A stretch of DNA of 64,000 nt from Thinopyrum elongatum. Taxonomy: Eukaryota > Streptophyta > Magnoliopsida > Poales > Poaceae. Position 1 is the first letter of the stretch, and each line of letters begins with the position of its first letter. Positions 22,196 through 33,167 of the stretch are shown piece after piece. The translations under genes and the position numbers were made by a program. A model generated the notes under the pieces. That model worked only from the letters and a program-made list of their open reading frames with translations, made no database searches and had not been told where the DNA came from. The stretch spans positions 495,545,180 to 495,609,179 of the forward strand of contig CM022298.1 in NCBI GenBank assembly GCA_011799875.1, read 5' to 3'.

Positions 22196-24688
22196 GTGGA
22201 GGTCGAGGAGCTAATGGCGGTAAATGGCGCGATGGCCGCTGTGTGTGTCGACTTGGAGGAACACCTCGCCTCCGCCGCCGCTGACTTGGGGTGGGTTTTG
22301 GCCCATATGAAGTGCCCCGACAACTACCCCTCGGGACTTACCAAGTATGAACTGACCGACTCAATCTTACCAATACCAGTTGCAATGGCTATGTTTTGTA
22401 CGGTTGATGTACTAAGCATGTTGTAGTAAACAAGCCTAACCCATCTTAGCTATTTTTTCCTACCTTTTTATAGACAACTAGGCCATTCTCTGCTCTAGCA
22501 GCACTTGTCTTGCAATGTTTAACTCTGTCAATTACATTTTAATCAGTACCAGTTTCAATGGCTATACTAGGTTGTCTGTAGTTAAATGTGCCTTGTTTAT
22601 TTCATTATTGCACACTGTGTGATGTTAAAGTATGAACTGTCCAGCTCAATTTCACCAATAGCAGCTATAAACTTACAATACATGACTTAGGATGCTGTTA
22701 AGCCTGTTGGAATTAACAGTTGTATCTATTTTTTAATCTGTCCCTTTGCTACGGTGCTACTCTCTGTAGTGAAGATATCACTAGAGATGTTGTCGTTTTT
22801 TTTCCATTTGCTATTTTTGGTGGATGCTAACCCTATTGTAGTTAACATGCCTTTCCATGTACTTACGCAGGGCCATAACGGGCGATGTTGTTGTTTACCA
22901 TCGGGGTTAGCTGCATCCCATGTCTTACAATATTTTACAGCATTTATGCAATTGCAGTTTAGCTTGTAACATTTACTTGCTTCTTGTAGATACACATGTC
23001 AGCGACACTGATGCACGCTTCTCCCCGGAGGAACACCTCTCCTCTACCGCCGCTGACTTGGGGCAGGCTCTGGCCCAGATGAAGTTCCCTAGCAACTACC
23101 CCTCTGGACTTACCAAGTATGAACTGACCAGTTCAATCTTACCAATACCAGTTACAATGGCTATGTTTTGTATGGTTGATGTATTAAGCATGTTGTAGTA
23201 AACAGGCCTAACCTATCTTAGCTATTTTTCCCTACCTTTTAATAGACAACTGGGCCATTCTCTGTTCTGGCTGCACTTGTCTTGTGATGTTTAACTCTGT
23301 CAATAGCATTTTTTATCAGCACCAGTTGCAATGGCTATACTAGGTTGCCTGTAGTTAAACGTGCCTTGTTTATTTCAGTACTGCACACTGTGTGATGTTC
23401 AAGTATGAACTGTAAAACACAATCTCACCAATACCAGCTACAAACTTACAATACATGACTTAGGATGTTGTTAATCCTATTGTATCAGTTGTATCCATTT
23501 TTTAATTTGTCCCTTTACTACCATGCTACTCTCCGCAATGAAGATATCACTAGAGATGTTGTCGTTATATTTCCATTTTCTATTTTTGGTGGATGTTAAC
23601 CATGTTGTAATTAACATGCCTTTTCATGTACTTACACAGGACCGTAATGGACGATGTTCTTGTTTGGCGTCGAGGTTAGCTGCATCCCATGTCTTACATT
23701 ATTTTACATCATTTGTGCAAATTGTAGTTTAGCTTCTAACATTTACTTGCTTCTTGTAGGTACACATGTCAGCGGCACTGATCCACTCTTCGACCCGGAG
23801 GAACACCTCGCCTCCGCCGTCGCCGACTTGGGGCAGGCTCTGGCCCATATGAAGTGCCGCAGCAACTACCCCTCATGACTAACCAAGTATGAACTGACTA
23901 GTTCAATATTACCAATACCAATTGCAAATGTTTAGTACGGTTGATGTATTAAGCATGTTGTAGTAAACACGCCTAACCCGTCTTAGCTATTTTCCCTACC
24001 TTTTTATAGACAACTGGGCCATCTTCTGCTCTAGCAGCACCTACCTTGCGATGTTTAACTCCGTCACTTTCATTTTTATCAGTACCAGTTTCAATGGCTA
24101 TACTAGGTTGTAGTTAAATGTGCCTTGTTTATTTCAGTACTGCACACTATGTGATGTTAAAGTATGAACTGTCCGGCTTAATTTCACCAATACCAATTAC
24201 AAACTTACAATACTTGACTTAGGTTGCTGTTAAGCCTGTTGTAGTAAACAGTTCTATCCATTTTTAAATTCGTCCCTTTGCTACCATGCTACTCTTTTGC
24301 AATGAAGATATCACTACAGATGTTTTCATTTTATTACCATTTGCTATTTTTGGTGGATGTTAACCCTGTTGTAGTTGACATTGCCTTTCCATGTACATAC
24401 ATAGGGCCACAATGGGCGATGTTGTTGTTTGCCATCGAGGTTAGCTGCATCCCATGTCTTATACTCCATATGTTCCTAAATATAAGTATTTTTAGAGATT
24501 CCAATATAGACTACATACGGAGCAAAATGAGTGAATCTACATTCTAATCTAAACTATGCCTATATACATCCGTATGTAGTTCATATTGAAATCTCTAAAG
24601 TTACTTGTACTTAGGAATGGAGGGAGTAGTATTTTACATCATTTGTGCAATTCCAGTTTAGCTTCTAACATTTACTGGTTGCCTGTAG
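22196..24688 (+). repeat. ~770-bp exon/intron unit tandemly triplicated
   Basis: The segment encoding EEHLASAAADLG and YPSGLTKYEL occurs at about 22254, 23027 and 23797. The intronic phrase GTTAGCTGCATCCCATGTCT occurs at about 22905, 23675 and 24440. The period is 768-774 bp. Units 2 and 3 begin after an acceptor TTCTTGTAG (22989, 23759) with a copy of the start of the downstream B3-gene exon (THVSGTDPLFDP-type) fused to the EEHLAS segment. In the third unit the frame stops at NYPS (TGA near 23876). The unit thus copies one exon and its intron, seemingly by unequal exchange. Confidence 0.8.
24464..24626. mobile_element. Stowaway MITE inside the third 770-bp unit
   Basis: Ends CTCCATATGTTCCTAAATAT and TACTTAGGAATGGAGGGAG with TA on both sides (24462-24463, 24627-24628). 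Internal arms ACTACATACGGAGC / CATCCGTATGTAG. It interrupts the phrase that reads through as CTTACATTATTTTACATC in the second unit, so it inserted after the triplication. Confidence 0.92.
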
Positions 24689-25237
24689 GTACATTTATCA
24701 GCGGTACTGATCCACGCTTCGACCCCTTTTGCGTATGGGGCAATGAGATATTCATGAACAAGCATCAAGTGAGGAAACTAAGAAAGATTGTTAGGCGAAA
24801 GAGACGGGTGATGGGAATTAAACTCTTTATTTACAATTTGTCCAAGACAACAGTGAACTTTAGGATGGTAAGTAATGTGCTGCCTTTTCCCCTGCCAACA
24901 ACAAGTTACTCTATTAGACATGAATATCTGAAAGTTCTCTTTTCAGTGGTTTTCGAAGCAATTTACTGATGATTACCTTGTAATCTACATGACCGGAGTG
25001 GAGGCAACTAAGGTTAAAGTATATTCATACTACCATGATAATGGTCTAGAAGTCTTCCTGAAGGCGGTGAAGGATGGGCGGGTGATCGTCACAAGGGGTT
25101 GGACAAAAGTTATTCGCACCTTTGGCATGCAGGAGGGCACATTATGGGCATTCCGCTTCTTCAACATCATCGGCAGCCAAAATGATTTACACTTCTCTCT
25201 TCACCTTTACGCATCTAAATATTGTGGTTCATCATAG
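24689..25237 (+). CDS. B3-domain-like gene of element A, last two exons
   Basis: Exon 24689-24867 (acceptor CCTGTAG, donor ATG|GTAAGT) and exon 24947-25237 (acceptor TTTTCAG, stop TAG), joined in phase 0 as FRM-WFSKQF. The downstream exon reads like a plant B3 DNA-binding fold: WFSKQF...YL, VFLKAVKDGR, then the hallmark GWTKVIRTFGMQEGTLWAFR followed by a hydrophobic strand (HFSLHLY). The upstream exon has a basic helix (KHQVRKLRKIVRRKRR). Upstream exons probably come from the 770-bp repeats; their exact joining is not fixed. Element B has the same two exons, the first of identical length. B3 proteins bind DNA in the nucleus; whether this copy does is unknown. The two exons are open. Confidence 0.6.
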
Positions 25238-25961
25238 TTAATTACTGCCTAATCCTGTAATTACTGAACATATTGTACTGAGTTTTATTTATGGATTGGT
25301 TGTTGAACTATTGTGCTGAAATTTGAATTCCACATTTCATAATTCAAAATTCAAAATTCCAATTTGAATAATAAATTATAGGGGAAAATAAAATTAAACA
25401 TGAGTGAATAAATGAATGTACACACGGTTAGAAAGAAAACAACGTGTGCGATGGAAAATATAGAACAAAAGGTTTTTTGACGGGAAATGTTTGCGATGCT
25501 CAACGGACGCACACATGGTTTCGTCTCATATGCATGTGCGATTCATGATAATATGACAAACGTTTCAAACATGTATGCGTGTTTAATATTGGACAAAAAG
25601 AAGACGGTTCATATATGGAGCCCGTGTGTTTTTAACTGTGTGCGATAATGTACCTATCGCAAACACATCAGTAGATCAAATGTTTGTGATATCCACCTTT
25701 TCCACACGACTATAGCAGCGTAATCATTTCGGATGTCTCTCCGATCGGAAACGTAACGTCGAGGCCTAATGTGTAGGACATGCCGCGACTTCTCATACGT
25801 TTATTCTATGGAAATCATCTGTGGTCGCTCGCCTATCCCCGACGGTTTCTGGGTCGTGTGGGAAGGATCCCCCTATCGCACACACAGGCAAGGCGACGAT
25901 TTAAAACTCCGTCACGGAAAGGGGGTAAAAACCGTTTGTATAACACGTAATGGTACCAGTG
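25238..25961. repeat. Subterminal region of element A
   Basis: Repeated short motifs of the type GTGTGCGAT, CACACGGTT and TATCGCAAACA in both orientations, running up to the CACTGGTA-type terminus. The last ~170 bp are shared, inverted, with the left end of element B. Such subterminal arrays are typical of CACTA elements, where transposase binds. Confidence 0.65.
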
Positions 25962-26083
25962 TTATATAGAGTGTATCGTAGCCTCGTTGCCCCTGAGCCA
26001 GCTACGTTACGTGGTGTCATAATGTGTACCAAATCGTATCCATTATCAGAGGTAACAGACACTCGTAATCATTAGTGATGGTG

Positions 26084-26345
26084 TGTTGGAAATATGCCCT
26101 AGAGGCAATAATATTGTATTATTATATTTTTCATGTTCATAATTAAGAGTTTATATTTCATGTTATAACTGTTGTGATCCTGGAATATGCGATTCAGTGG
26201 AAAACTCATATGCCCGTGTGGAATGATAAACAGTAAAGAATAGGTTCTAGTCTTGCCTGTAAGACTGGCTTAAGTGTTGTTGGTGATCATGTTTTCCGAA
26301 TCTTAGGATATCGTCAAGTGTAACGATAGTCCTAAACAACATTGA
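26084..26345 (+). mobile_element. Truncated copia-type LTR
   Basis: Begins TGTTGGAAATATGCCCTAGA followed by GGCAATAATA, the start shared by the Angela/BARE/WIS-like copia LTRs of Triticeae and relatives. Only about 260 bp remain before MITE-like sequence begins. Family assignment is by terminus only. Confidence 0.8.
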
Positions 26346-26671
26346 GGCCCTGTTTGATAGCAAAGTATTTTCTAAGTATTATGAGAATACCACAGTTTTT
26401 GAGATTACCATGGTTTTAGTTACAATGAGCTGTTTGGTTGCCACTATAAACTATGGTTTTAAAACTGTGGTATTTAGGAAACCATGTTTTTTCTCTGCAT
26501 AAAAAAAGACCTCTGGACCTCTTTTTTTAAAACAGAGTAGCCGTAAAAAAATGAGGGGACGCATCATTATCTTTTCCCTCACTATTCGCAACAATTCCCC
26601 TTGCTTCCAAGTTGCTGTTGCCACTGCCTTGTCATTTCTGAAGTTCTCCCTCGGCGGCAAAATTGTACGAG
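26346..26671. mobile_element. MITE-like fragment (GGCCCTGTTTG terminus) cut by DTC1
   Basis: Starts GGCCCTGTTTGATAG, a terminus typical of hAT/Harbinger-like small elements in grasses, with imperfect inverted ACCACAGTTTT / AAAACTGTGGT arms (26390-26475). The opposite end is missing because the CACTA element DTC1 starts at 26672. Confidence 0.5.
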
Positions 26672-27615
26672 CACTACAAAAAAAACCACTTCTGTGATGA
26701 TACGTGTTTGTCACAGTAGGTCAGGTTTTTTGTCATGCATGTACATCCATGACGATTTTATGACAGAATCAAGATAGTCATACCTGTGCTGTCGTAGAAG
26801 TGTTCCATGACAATAAAAAAATTATCATCATGGAAGTGTCCACTTCCATGACAATAAATGGCGTGTCATGGAAGTGCTTTCGTCAAGGGTAACCGACACA
26901 TGGCATCCACCGTAACGGGTCGCCGTTAAGCTATCGGGTTCCGGTTTGGATCCGATAACCCGTTAACAGCCCAGGCCAATGGGGATTTTCCACGTGTAAA
27001 ATCAGAATTGGCTGGAGGAAACACGTGTCAGCTCCTCGGTGGGCCAGATGTCGCCCGTCCAATGGAGGAGACGTGCCTATGATACATCGACACATGGCAG
27101 CGCCCAACAGAGGCCCATATAGGTTAGAAAGGCTGGCCCAGTCAAAGGCCCATAGTATTTACACAGGTACTAGTGGGCCAGCCCACTAACGGCCTATTTA
27201 AACATGGCCCATTTACGGCCCGAAGCCAGATCTGGCCCGTTAATTGTTCACCGAATATTTGGGCCCAATTACGGCCCAGTGACATTTCGGCCTATTAGAG
27301 GCCTGATGTAGACATGGGCCCATTTCAGCCCGGTGTGTCTTTCGGCCTGGGAATGGCCCGTGCTGCCCATGGGCCATATATCGTCTGACGTGACTTTGGG
27401 CCTGTTAAAGGCCTGTCGTATAATTCAGCCCGTTGATGCCTCTACTAAGCTTTCGGCCTCTTAAAGGCCCATGATATCAGTGGGCCAACTAAGGCCCGAG
27501 ATATGTTTCGGCCTGGTAATGGCCCGTCATATAACTGGGCCAATAATGGCCCGGTCTACATTTCAGCCTGCTGAAGGCCCGTCGATGACTAGTGAAATTT
27601 GAGGCCCAACATGCA
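26672..27615 (+). mobile_element. CACTA element DTC1, left end and subterminal region
   Basis: Starts CACTACAAAAAAAACCACTT with a run of TGATGATACGTG...TGTCACAG and repeated CATGACA / GTCATGG motifs, preceded by GAG (26669-26671). From about 27100 a GGCCCG/GGCCCA-rich subterminal array follows (units of ~50 bp around AAAGGCCC). The element is interrupted at 27615 by element B and resumes at 37605. Its right end (expected ...TTTTTTGTAGTG) is not in this window, so its extent is unknown. Genes I-III most likely belong to it. Confidence 0.85.
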
Positions 27616-28464
27616 CACTGGTACAGCGAGGTGCTATACAAACGGTTTTTAACCCCTTTCCGCGACGGCGTTCTAAACCGTCGCCAAGCAAGTGACTGCG
27701 ATAGGGGGGGTCCTTCCCACACGACCCAGAAACCGTCGGGGATAGGGAGCCTCGACGCATATACAGTACTCCCTACTCGTTTGTGCTCGCATTGCCATCG
27801 CAGTCGGTATTCTGTGATGCTACATTTATGATGCATGACCCATCACAAATAGTTCATGATTATAGAAGTAGACAATCACACAAATTTACTTTCCTTCGAC
27901 TGTGTGTGATTCGATGTAAGAGAGCACACAGTTGTTGCTACAAAACTGTATGCGAAGCTTGAATACATCCCACACGATTCATCCGTCGTACCCGCGTCAG
28001 ATGATAGACCTATCGCACGCGTTCTTCTATGAACCAACGTTTGCAATGCGCACAACATCACAAACAGTGCATAATTGCGAAGCGTGTGTGATAAGGTGAC
28101 TATCGCAAACATTTAATAAGAAAGAACTGTGTGCGATGCTGTTGTTAATCGCACACGTTTTTTCTTGGCTGATCGTGTGTGTGGTAGAGATTGATCGCAC
28201 ACGTAGTGGATCCTAGAAACGTGTCTGATCTCCACGTCTATCGCAGACGTTTCGCTTTCGCAAACCGTGTGCAGTGTAATCCCTAATTAATCCATAATTT
28301 AAAAATCACATGTTTTGAATTTGAAAGTAGGCAATCACTTATTTCATATCCAACCATGTTTATTACAAATATAGGTTCAACCACGAATGCATAATTCGAT
28401 GCACAGGTACATATACTGAAGAACTACAGAAGCACCAAGTAAAGAATGATGAACCACAGTTGTA
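27616..28464. repeat. Left subterminal region of element B
   Basis: The first ~170 bp match the right end of element A in inverted orientation. From 27880 motifs such as TATCGCAAACA, CGCACACGTT and GTGTGCGAT recur every 20-50 bp in both orientations. The 3' flank of the B3-like pseudogene lies at 28300-28464. No other gene. Confidence 0.65.
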
Positions 28465-28991
28465 CTAAAGACTGTAAAGAGAGAGGCGAAAGACATTCTG
28501 GTTGCTGGAGAAGGTGAAGCGGAATGCCCATATTGTGCCCTCCTCCATGCGTAATGCGCGCACGACTCAAGGCCAACCCCTTGTGATGGCTGCCCGTCCA
28601 TCCTTCACTGTCTTCATTAGGACTTCTCAATGCTCATTGTAGTCTGGATGAAATACTTTAACCTTCATTGTGTGTCCACCAATCATGTACTTTGTGAGGT
28701 AATCTTGAGTGAACTGCTTCGGGAACCACTGCGAACGAAAAAGATTCAGACATTGTTGTCTAACAACTCAATATGGGCAGTAAAAAGAGAAGGCTGCAGA
28801 GTTTGTAGTTACCATCCTACAGCTCACTGTTGTGTTGGATAGAGCATAAACAAATAATTTGCTTGCCACCGTTCGTATCTTTTTGCTAATAATCCTTATC
28901 AGTTTCCTCACTTGATGCTTGTTCATGAATATCTCATTGTCCCATACGCAAAAAGGGTCGATGCATGGATCCTTGCCAGGGGCATATGTAC
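28465..28991 (-). pseudogene. B3-domain-like pseudogene of element B
   Basis: Two exons on the minus strand: 28813-28991 (acceptor CTTGTAG, donor ATG|GTAACT) and 28465-28728 (acceptor GTTCGCAG). They align with 24689-24867 and 24947-25237 of element A; the first exon has the same 179-bp length. Readable parts are DPFCVWDNEIFMNKHQVRK, then WFPKQFTQDYLTKYM, VKDGRAAITRGWP and MEEGTIWAFRFTF. Two in-frame TGA codons interrupt the B3 exon, one before the VLMKTVKDGR strand and one right after GWP. B3 proteins are plant nuclear DNA-binding factors; this copy is dead unless read through. Confidence 0.65.
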
Positions 28992-29571
28992 CTACAAGCA
29001 ACAAGTCAATATTAGACGCTAACAAGTGTCCAGGCCTGGATCTATATGCACTACATTATGGAATGACGGGGGGAGTACAAGCCGAGGGATGAAACTAACC
29101 TCAGCGGAAAATGGTGGCCACTCCCGTTGTTGTCCTGCATAAGTAGTGGAAAGGCATGATAAGTACAGCAACCGTAACATCAAACAAATATAGCAAAGAT
29201 AAACAACATCATCTCAAAATGATAGCTTGACGTGTTTGTTTCAGCATGCTGTTAAAGCAGATATAAAATGGAAGGCAATGTTACCGACAACAGGCTTAAC
29301 AGCCATCAAATATTGCAATTCAAACTGGTATTGTTGAAAATGAATAGAACGTAGGTAATGCTTAAACATCACACTGGATAAATGTGTAAAACTGAAATAA
29401 AGGGCATGTGTTAACTACACTAGGCATAACTGGAACCAAATATAGCCATTCAAACTGGTATTGATGCAGTCGAGCGGCACAGTTCTGACTTGCACATAAT
29501 GAACATCACATTGTGAATGACTGAAATAAACAAGGCATAAATGATCAGTATTACAACAAAATATAGCCATT
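28992..29571. other. Intron-like sequence of element B with diverged repeats
   Basis: AT-rich. Phrases such as CAAACTGGTATTG and ATAAA(C)A(A)GGCAT recur near 29320, 29450 and 29530, early diverged members of the 67-bp array that follows. On the minus strand it lies upstream of the B3-like exons. Confidence 0.5.
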
Positions 29572-29906
29572 GAAAACTGGACAGAGTCTCACTGCAACCA
29601 ACCTAACAAGCAAATACACATAAACAGGGCATATGCTTGAAAACTGGACAAATGCTCACTGCAACCAACCTAACAAGCAAATACAGATAAACAAGGCATC
29701 TGCTTGAAATCTGGACAAATTCACACTGCAACCAACCTAACAACCAAATACAGATAAACAAGGCATCTGCTTGATAACTGGACAAATGCTCACTTCAACC
29801 AACCTAAGAACCAAATACATATAAACAAGGCATCTACTCGATAACTGGAAAAATGCTCACTGCAACCAACCTAACAACCAAATACAGATAAGCAAGGCAT
29901 CTACTC
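29572..29906. repeat. 67-bp tandem repeat, five units
   Basis: The unit starts at 29572, 29639, 29706, 29773 and 29840, exactly 67 bp each. The core phrase is CTGCAACCAACCTAACAA followed by (C/G)CAAATACA. Units differ at only a few positions. It sits within an intron-like region of the B3-like pseudogene locus. The period is not a multiple of three and no coding role is seen. Confidence 0.93.
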
Positions 29907-30138
29907 ACTATAAACAACCAAATATAGCCATTCGTGAAACTGAAGTGGACAATTCATACTTAAACATCACATAGCCCTATTGAACAATACATTTTTTGCA
30001 TAACTGAAATAATTAAACACGACACAGTTAAGGCACCGCACGGTAAATGCTACTACAACAAAGGGTACGGGTTGGCAAGCTAGAAAAGGTAGGATTTGCT
30101 GATAGGATGTTGCCTAACATGTCATGGACGGGATCCTT

Positions 30139-30743
30139 CTAGTTGGAAGAGCACAGACCCATGGTGCGCTCTCTGATGTCACAGATGGGTTGTTTCACCT
30201 TGGAAGAACCTTTGTGGGTGCCCTCCTCGTGGTTGTGGTCGTGGTCAATGAGATATGACTTGGCAATTGAGGATCCCAAGCCGCCGCCATAGAACGTGTC
30301 CTTTAGAAATGACAAAATGGGCTCGATGGCGTACAAAGATCAGCGGCAGGGCCATCGAAGAGATCGACGGCGGTTGAACCAGAGGGGTTGGGGATGGACC
30401 ACTTAACCTGTGACATGGCCCGCGTGAAGCCGTCGCTGTCGACGAGCTTGATGTCGTAGCCAGCTTTCCCGAGATACAGTAATACGCTAGCCCGCTGACA
30501 TGAAGCCTTCGACATGGCAACGTAGTCAACGTCTTCGCCGGCTTCCGCGGTGACGTGTTGCTCCAGGATCGACAAGTCGGGGCGAATGGTGGCCACCTCG
30601 CCAACGTCCGCCGGAGAGGCCATGATAAACCTCTTCTTGGCCGAACACTCGTCGGGCTCCCTGGGATACGTGGTCGAGCTTAGGCTGTGACATTCTGGAG
30701 CAGGGGATGTGTATCTGGCGGGGAGGGACACCACAGGCCTCAT
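30139..30743 (-). pseudogene. Unrecognised gene of element B, frameshifted
   Basis: Minus-strand frame from 30743 (or the internal MASPADVGE start near 30622), open to about 30335, then continuing in another frame to the stop at 30139. The join lies near YAIEPILSFLKDTFYGG and needs one base removed. Readable features are a helical segment (DLSILEQHVTAEAGEDVDYV), a KAGYDIKLVDSDGF strand-like segment and a His/Asp-rich tail (DHDHNHEEGTHKG). Upstream (30744-30860) is a leader-like CCCTAGCTCACCACC. It is on the same strand and upstream of the B3-like exons, so it may be the 5' part of that gene. No domain was recognised. Confidence 0.4.
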
Positions 30744-31300
30744 CTAAAAACTCAGGGGAGTGGGGCGACGGTATGGGAATCCCTGGGTAACCTGAACTTT
30801 ATTATCTAATCTAGGAGGAACGGGTAGACCGGCAGGGGTTGGCGGTGGTGAGCTAGGGTTCGAGGGGGGAGGGGCCGAGTGGGGGGACTGTGGAGGGGGG
30901 TGGTGTTTGAGGATACGCCGCGGCTACCGAAAATTTTAGTAATGGTGGGTGGAGATGGTGGTGGACGAGGGAGGGCGACGGTTCAAATGCCTCGGCTACT
31001 GCAATTTTACTATAAGGTCGGTGCTGGAGGAGTGTGGGCGACGGTTGAAGTACGGCGGCTACTAAAATTAGGGTAAAGGAATTGATGTGGGGCGGGAGTA
31101 CCCAAGATCGCGCACGGTCCAATAAGATTATGCATGTATGATAATAAGGAAAAGTGGCGGAACCGCCGATTTTTGCAACGCTCAAGGCGGGTAGTTTGTT
31201 TTTAGATTTCTAGCTAGCTGGTCTATCGCACACGGTTCATCCTAATTTCTAAATAAACTACCCGCCTTTAGCTTGCGCAGGAGGTGATTTTAATTACAAC
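30744..31300. other. GC-rich leader region with ~70-bp repeat
   Basis: The phrase GGGCGACGGTT and the following CGGCTACT(G/A)(C/A)AATT recur near 30916-30985, 30993-31055 and 31058, a two-and-a-half-unit diverged tandem repeat. It could be the upstream region of the minus-strand gene ending at 30139. A CATCGCACACGG-type motif begins near 31224. Confidence 0.4.
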
Positions 31301-31490
31301 GCACTTGCATCGCACACGGTTAAGCCATTACCTCCACCCTTTGCTCGCGCTTACACAGTCGTGGTGATTTTACAGTGCACTTGCATCGCACACGGTTGAG
31401 CCAGTACCTCCACCTTTACTCGCGCTTGCGCAGTCGTGGTGATTCACAGCGCACTTGCATCACACACGGTTAAGACATTATACCCGTGTC
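31301..31490. repeat. ~75-bp tandem repeat, about 2.5 units
   Basis: GCACTTGCATCGCACACGGT occurs at 31301, 31377 and (with one change) 31451. Each is followed by TTAAGCCATTACCTCCACC-like sequence and GCGCAGTCGTGGTGATT. Every unit contains the CGCACACGGTT motif that recurs through the element's ends. Confidence 0.85.
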
Positions 31491-33100
31491 CATTGAGCGT
31501 CATCAGAGTCTTTGCAGCAAAAAAACGTTAGAGAGGGTCAGAAGACAGCCACACCAGCATGTGGCCCAAGTATATATGAGTGAAAAGGGTGGTCTGTGAT
31601 GTTCAAAATTCCAATGCACAACTTTGACCGTGCGGCCCACGGTTGGGCGTGCCGTCGAAGATCGATGAGAGGGGCCAGAAGTCAAGAACCACCTGGAAGT
31701 GGCCAAATATATGTAGGAATATTGGGTGTGATGTTTAAAACTTTAAATACACAATGCACAACTTTGGTGGCACCTGCCTCGCAAACCCGAAAGCACCCTT
31801 GGATATATCTATAATGACATAATGTCGTAGCAAGCTAGGGTGCTTGACCCACCACCTCCCACTTCGTGTCAGCGGGGCGGATGCACATAATGATACTTTG
31901 GTCATACATGCATGTCGCCATGACCTACCATAAGACGGACCAGTGAATCTATCATTTGGTCAGACGACAACTATTGTTGTCGATAAACCGCTTGGGCCAA
32001 TAGATTGAACCATCATAAAAATCGCACGAGAGGGACCACAAAACCAGCACCTCTTGCATGCGGCCCAAAATGATGTATGTTGGAAGGGGTGGTGTGTGTT
32101 TTCAATATAGAATAATGTACAATTTAGATGTGGTGCCTACCTCTCGATACAGACAACAACCATGAAGGCCAGGTAGTTAAGGACGAGATACGCAGGGTAC
32201 GGTGTAGGTCGAACCCAGCAATCCGAGCATGTGGGAGTGAATCCTGACAACGCATGAGCTCGAGCTTTGGTTGAACGACATGTGACGGTGACCAGCCATA
32301 ACACGAAGAACTAGGAGGAATCCATTCATGGCCAACACATACCCCTCATTATCGGTCAAAGGGATGATATATATACACTCGGGGAGACCACAGATATGCG
32401 TGTCGTCACAAAAAACCGCACAAGGGAGACGTGGTCGATCAGAAGACCCCGTATACACTACATGCGGCCCGAAAATATGTATGGGTACGGTGGTGTGTGA
32501 TGTGTTTAAATCCTGAATGCACAACTTCGATGGGCCACCAACTACATTACAAACCGAACACCGTACCCAACCCCAAGCCTTGTTCAATACGTACGATGTC
32601 GGTTTCCCAACTTCGAGGCGGTGGGGGGGGGGGTGTCGTCCAACGCATGCGCTCAAACTTTATTTGGTCTAACATGGCACACATAGCAATAGGAAACCAT
32701 CATGGTCAAACCCTTCTCGTTGTTGGGTCAAAGGGATAGATTGTGTGGGCCCCCCTCATTATCGGTAAAGGATAATATATATACCTCGGGGAGCCCACAG
32801 ATATGTGCAGCCTCTATAAACCGCACAAGGGAGACATGCTCGATCAGAACACCCTGCCCCCTATACCCTGCATGCGACCTGAAAAAGGTTTATATAATCG
32901 CCATGACAGGTCACTATAGAGTCAATCATTCTTTAATTTTTTAGAGCAAAAAATAACTAATAAAAACATAGTCTACAAATTAGCAAAACAAGGATCCCAA
33001 GGTTTATATAATCGCCATGACAGGTCACTATAGAGATATTTATCTCTTTATCTCTATAATGACTATGTCATAGCATTTAAATGAAGCTTGAGATATGCAA
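31491..33100. repeat. Block of diverged local duplications
   Basis: A ~120-bp theme (GCGGCCCAAAATATGTATG, GGTGGTGTGTGATGTT, AATGCACAACTTTG) recurs near 31555, 31690, 32060 and 32460. A second theme, CTCATTATCGGT...GATATATATAC...CCGCACAAGGGAGAC, recurs at 32344 and 32756. A ~36-bp phrase beginning GGTTTATATAATCGCCATGA is repeated exactly at 32887 and 33001. No convincing gene. The 159-aa minus frame at 32177-32656 is built from these repeats. Confidence 0.7.
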
Positions 33101-33167
33101 CTTCCCACCGGGTCACCCATCCTTGGACTACTCCAGCCCGAGCACACTTAACTTATGTGTTCTATTC
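33101..33167 (-). ncRNA. 5S rRNA-like fragment (probable Cassandra-type TRIM remnant)
   Basis: On the minus strand the sequence follows the 3' two-thirds of plant 5S rRNA: AGAAC...AAGTTAAGTGTGCTCGGGC, then GGAGTAGTCCAAGGATGGGT and GACC...GGGAAG. This covers the internal control region (A box, intermediate element and C box positions), with scattered changes. Standing 5S genes end soon after GGGAAG with a T-run; none is here. In plants such isolated 5S-like stretches are typical of Cassandra TRIM LTRs, which is the likeliest origin; the LTR ends were not identified. Confidence 0.65.

Larger units (their letters stand above)
20336..25961 (+). mobile_element. CACTA-like element 'A' (right end at 25961; left end unresolved)
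   Basis: The right end reads ...AATGGTACCAGTG. Its reverse complement, CACTGGTACCATTACG, continues TTATACAAACGG and matches the left end of element B at 27616 over about 170 bp, including ACCCAGAAACCGTCGGGGAT. A therefore lies inverted relative to B. Gene order is also mirrored: an ORF2-like gene at one side (20568) and a B3-like gene next to the CACTGGTA end (25237). Subterminal CACACGGTTT / CCGTGTGTG inverted motifs occur at 21642-21680 and 25420-25740. The left end could not be fixed. The flank after the right end is TTA. Confidence 0.6.

Noticed and set aside
29572..29906. CRISPR-like regular array
   Set aside because: The 67-bp units are contiguous tandem repeats without variable spacers, in a plant transposon.
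32177..32656. 159-aa minus-strand ORF
   Set aside because: Built from locally duplicated non-coding repeats; the matching repeat copies do not keep the frame.
33101..33167. Functional 5S rRNA gene
   Set aside because: The 5' third and the T-run terminator are missing and several positions differ, so it is a derived fragment.
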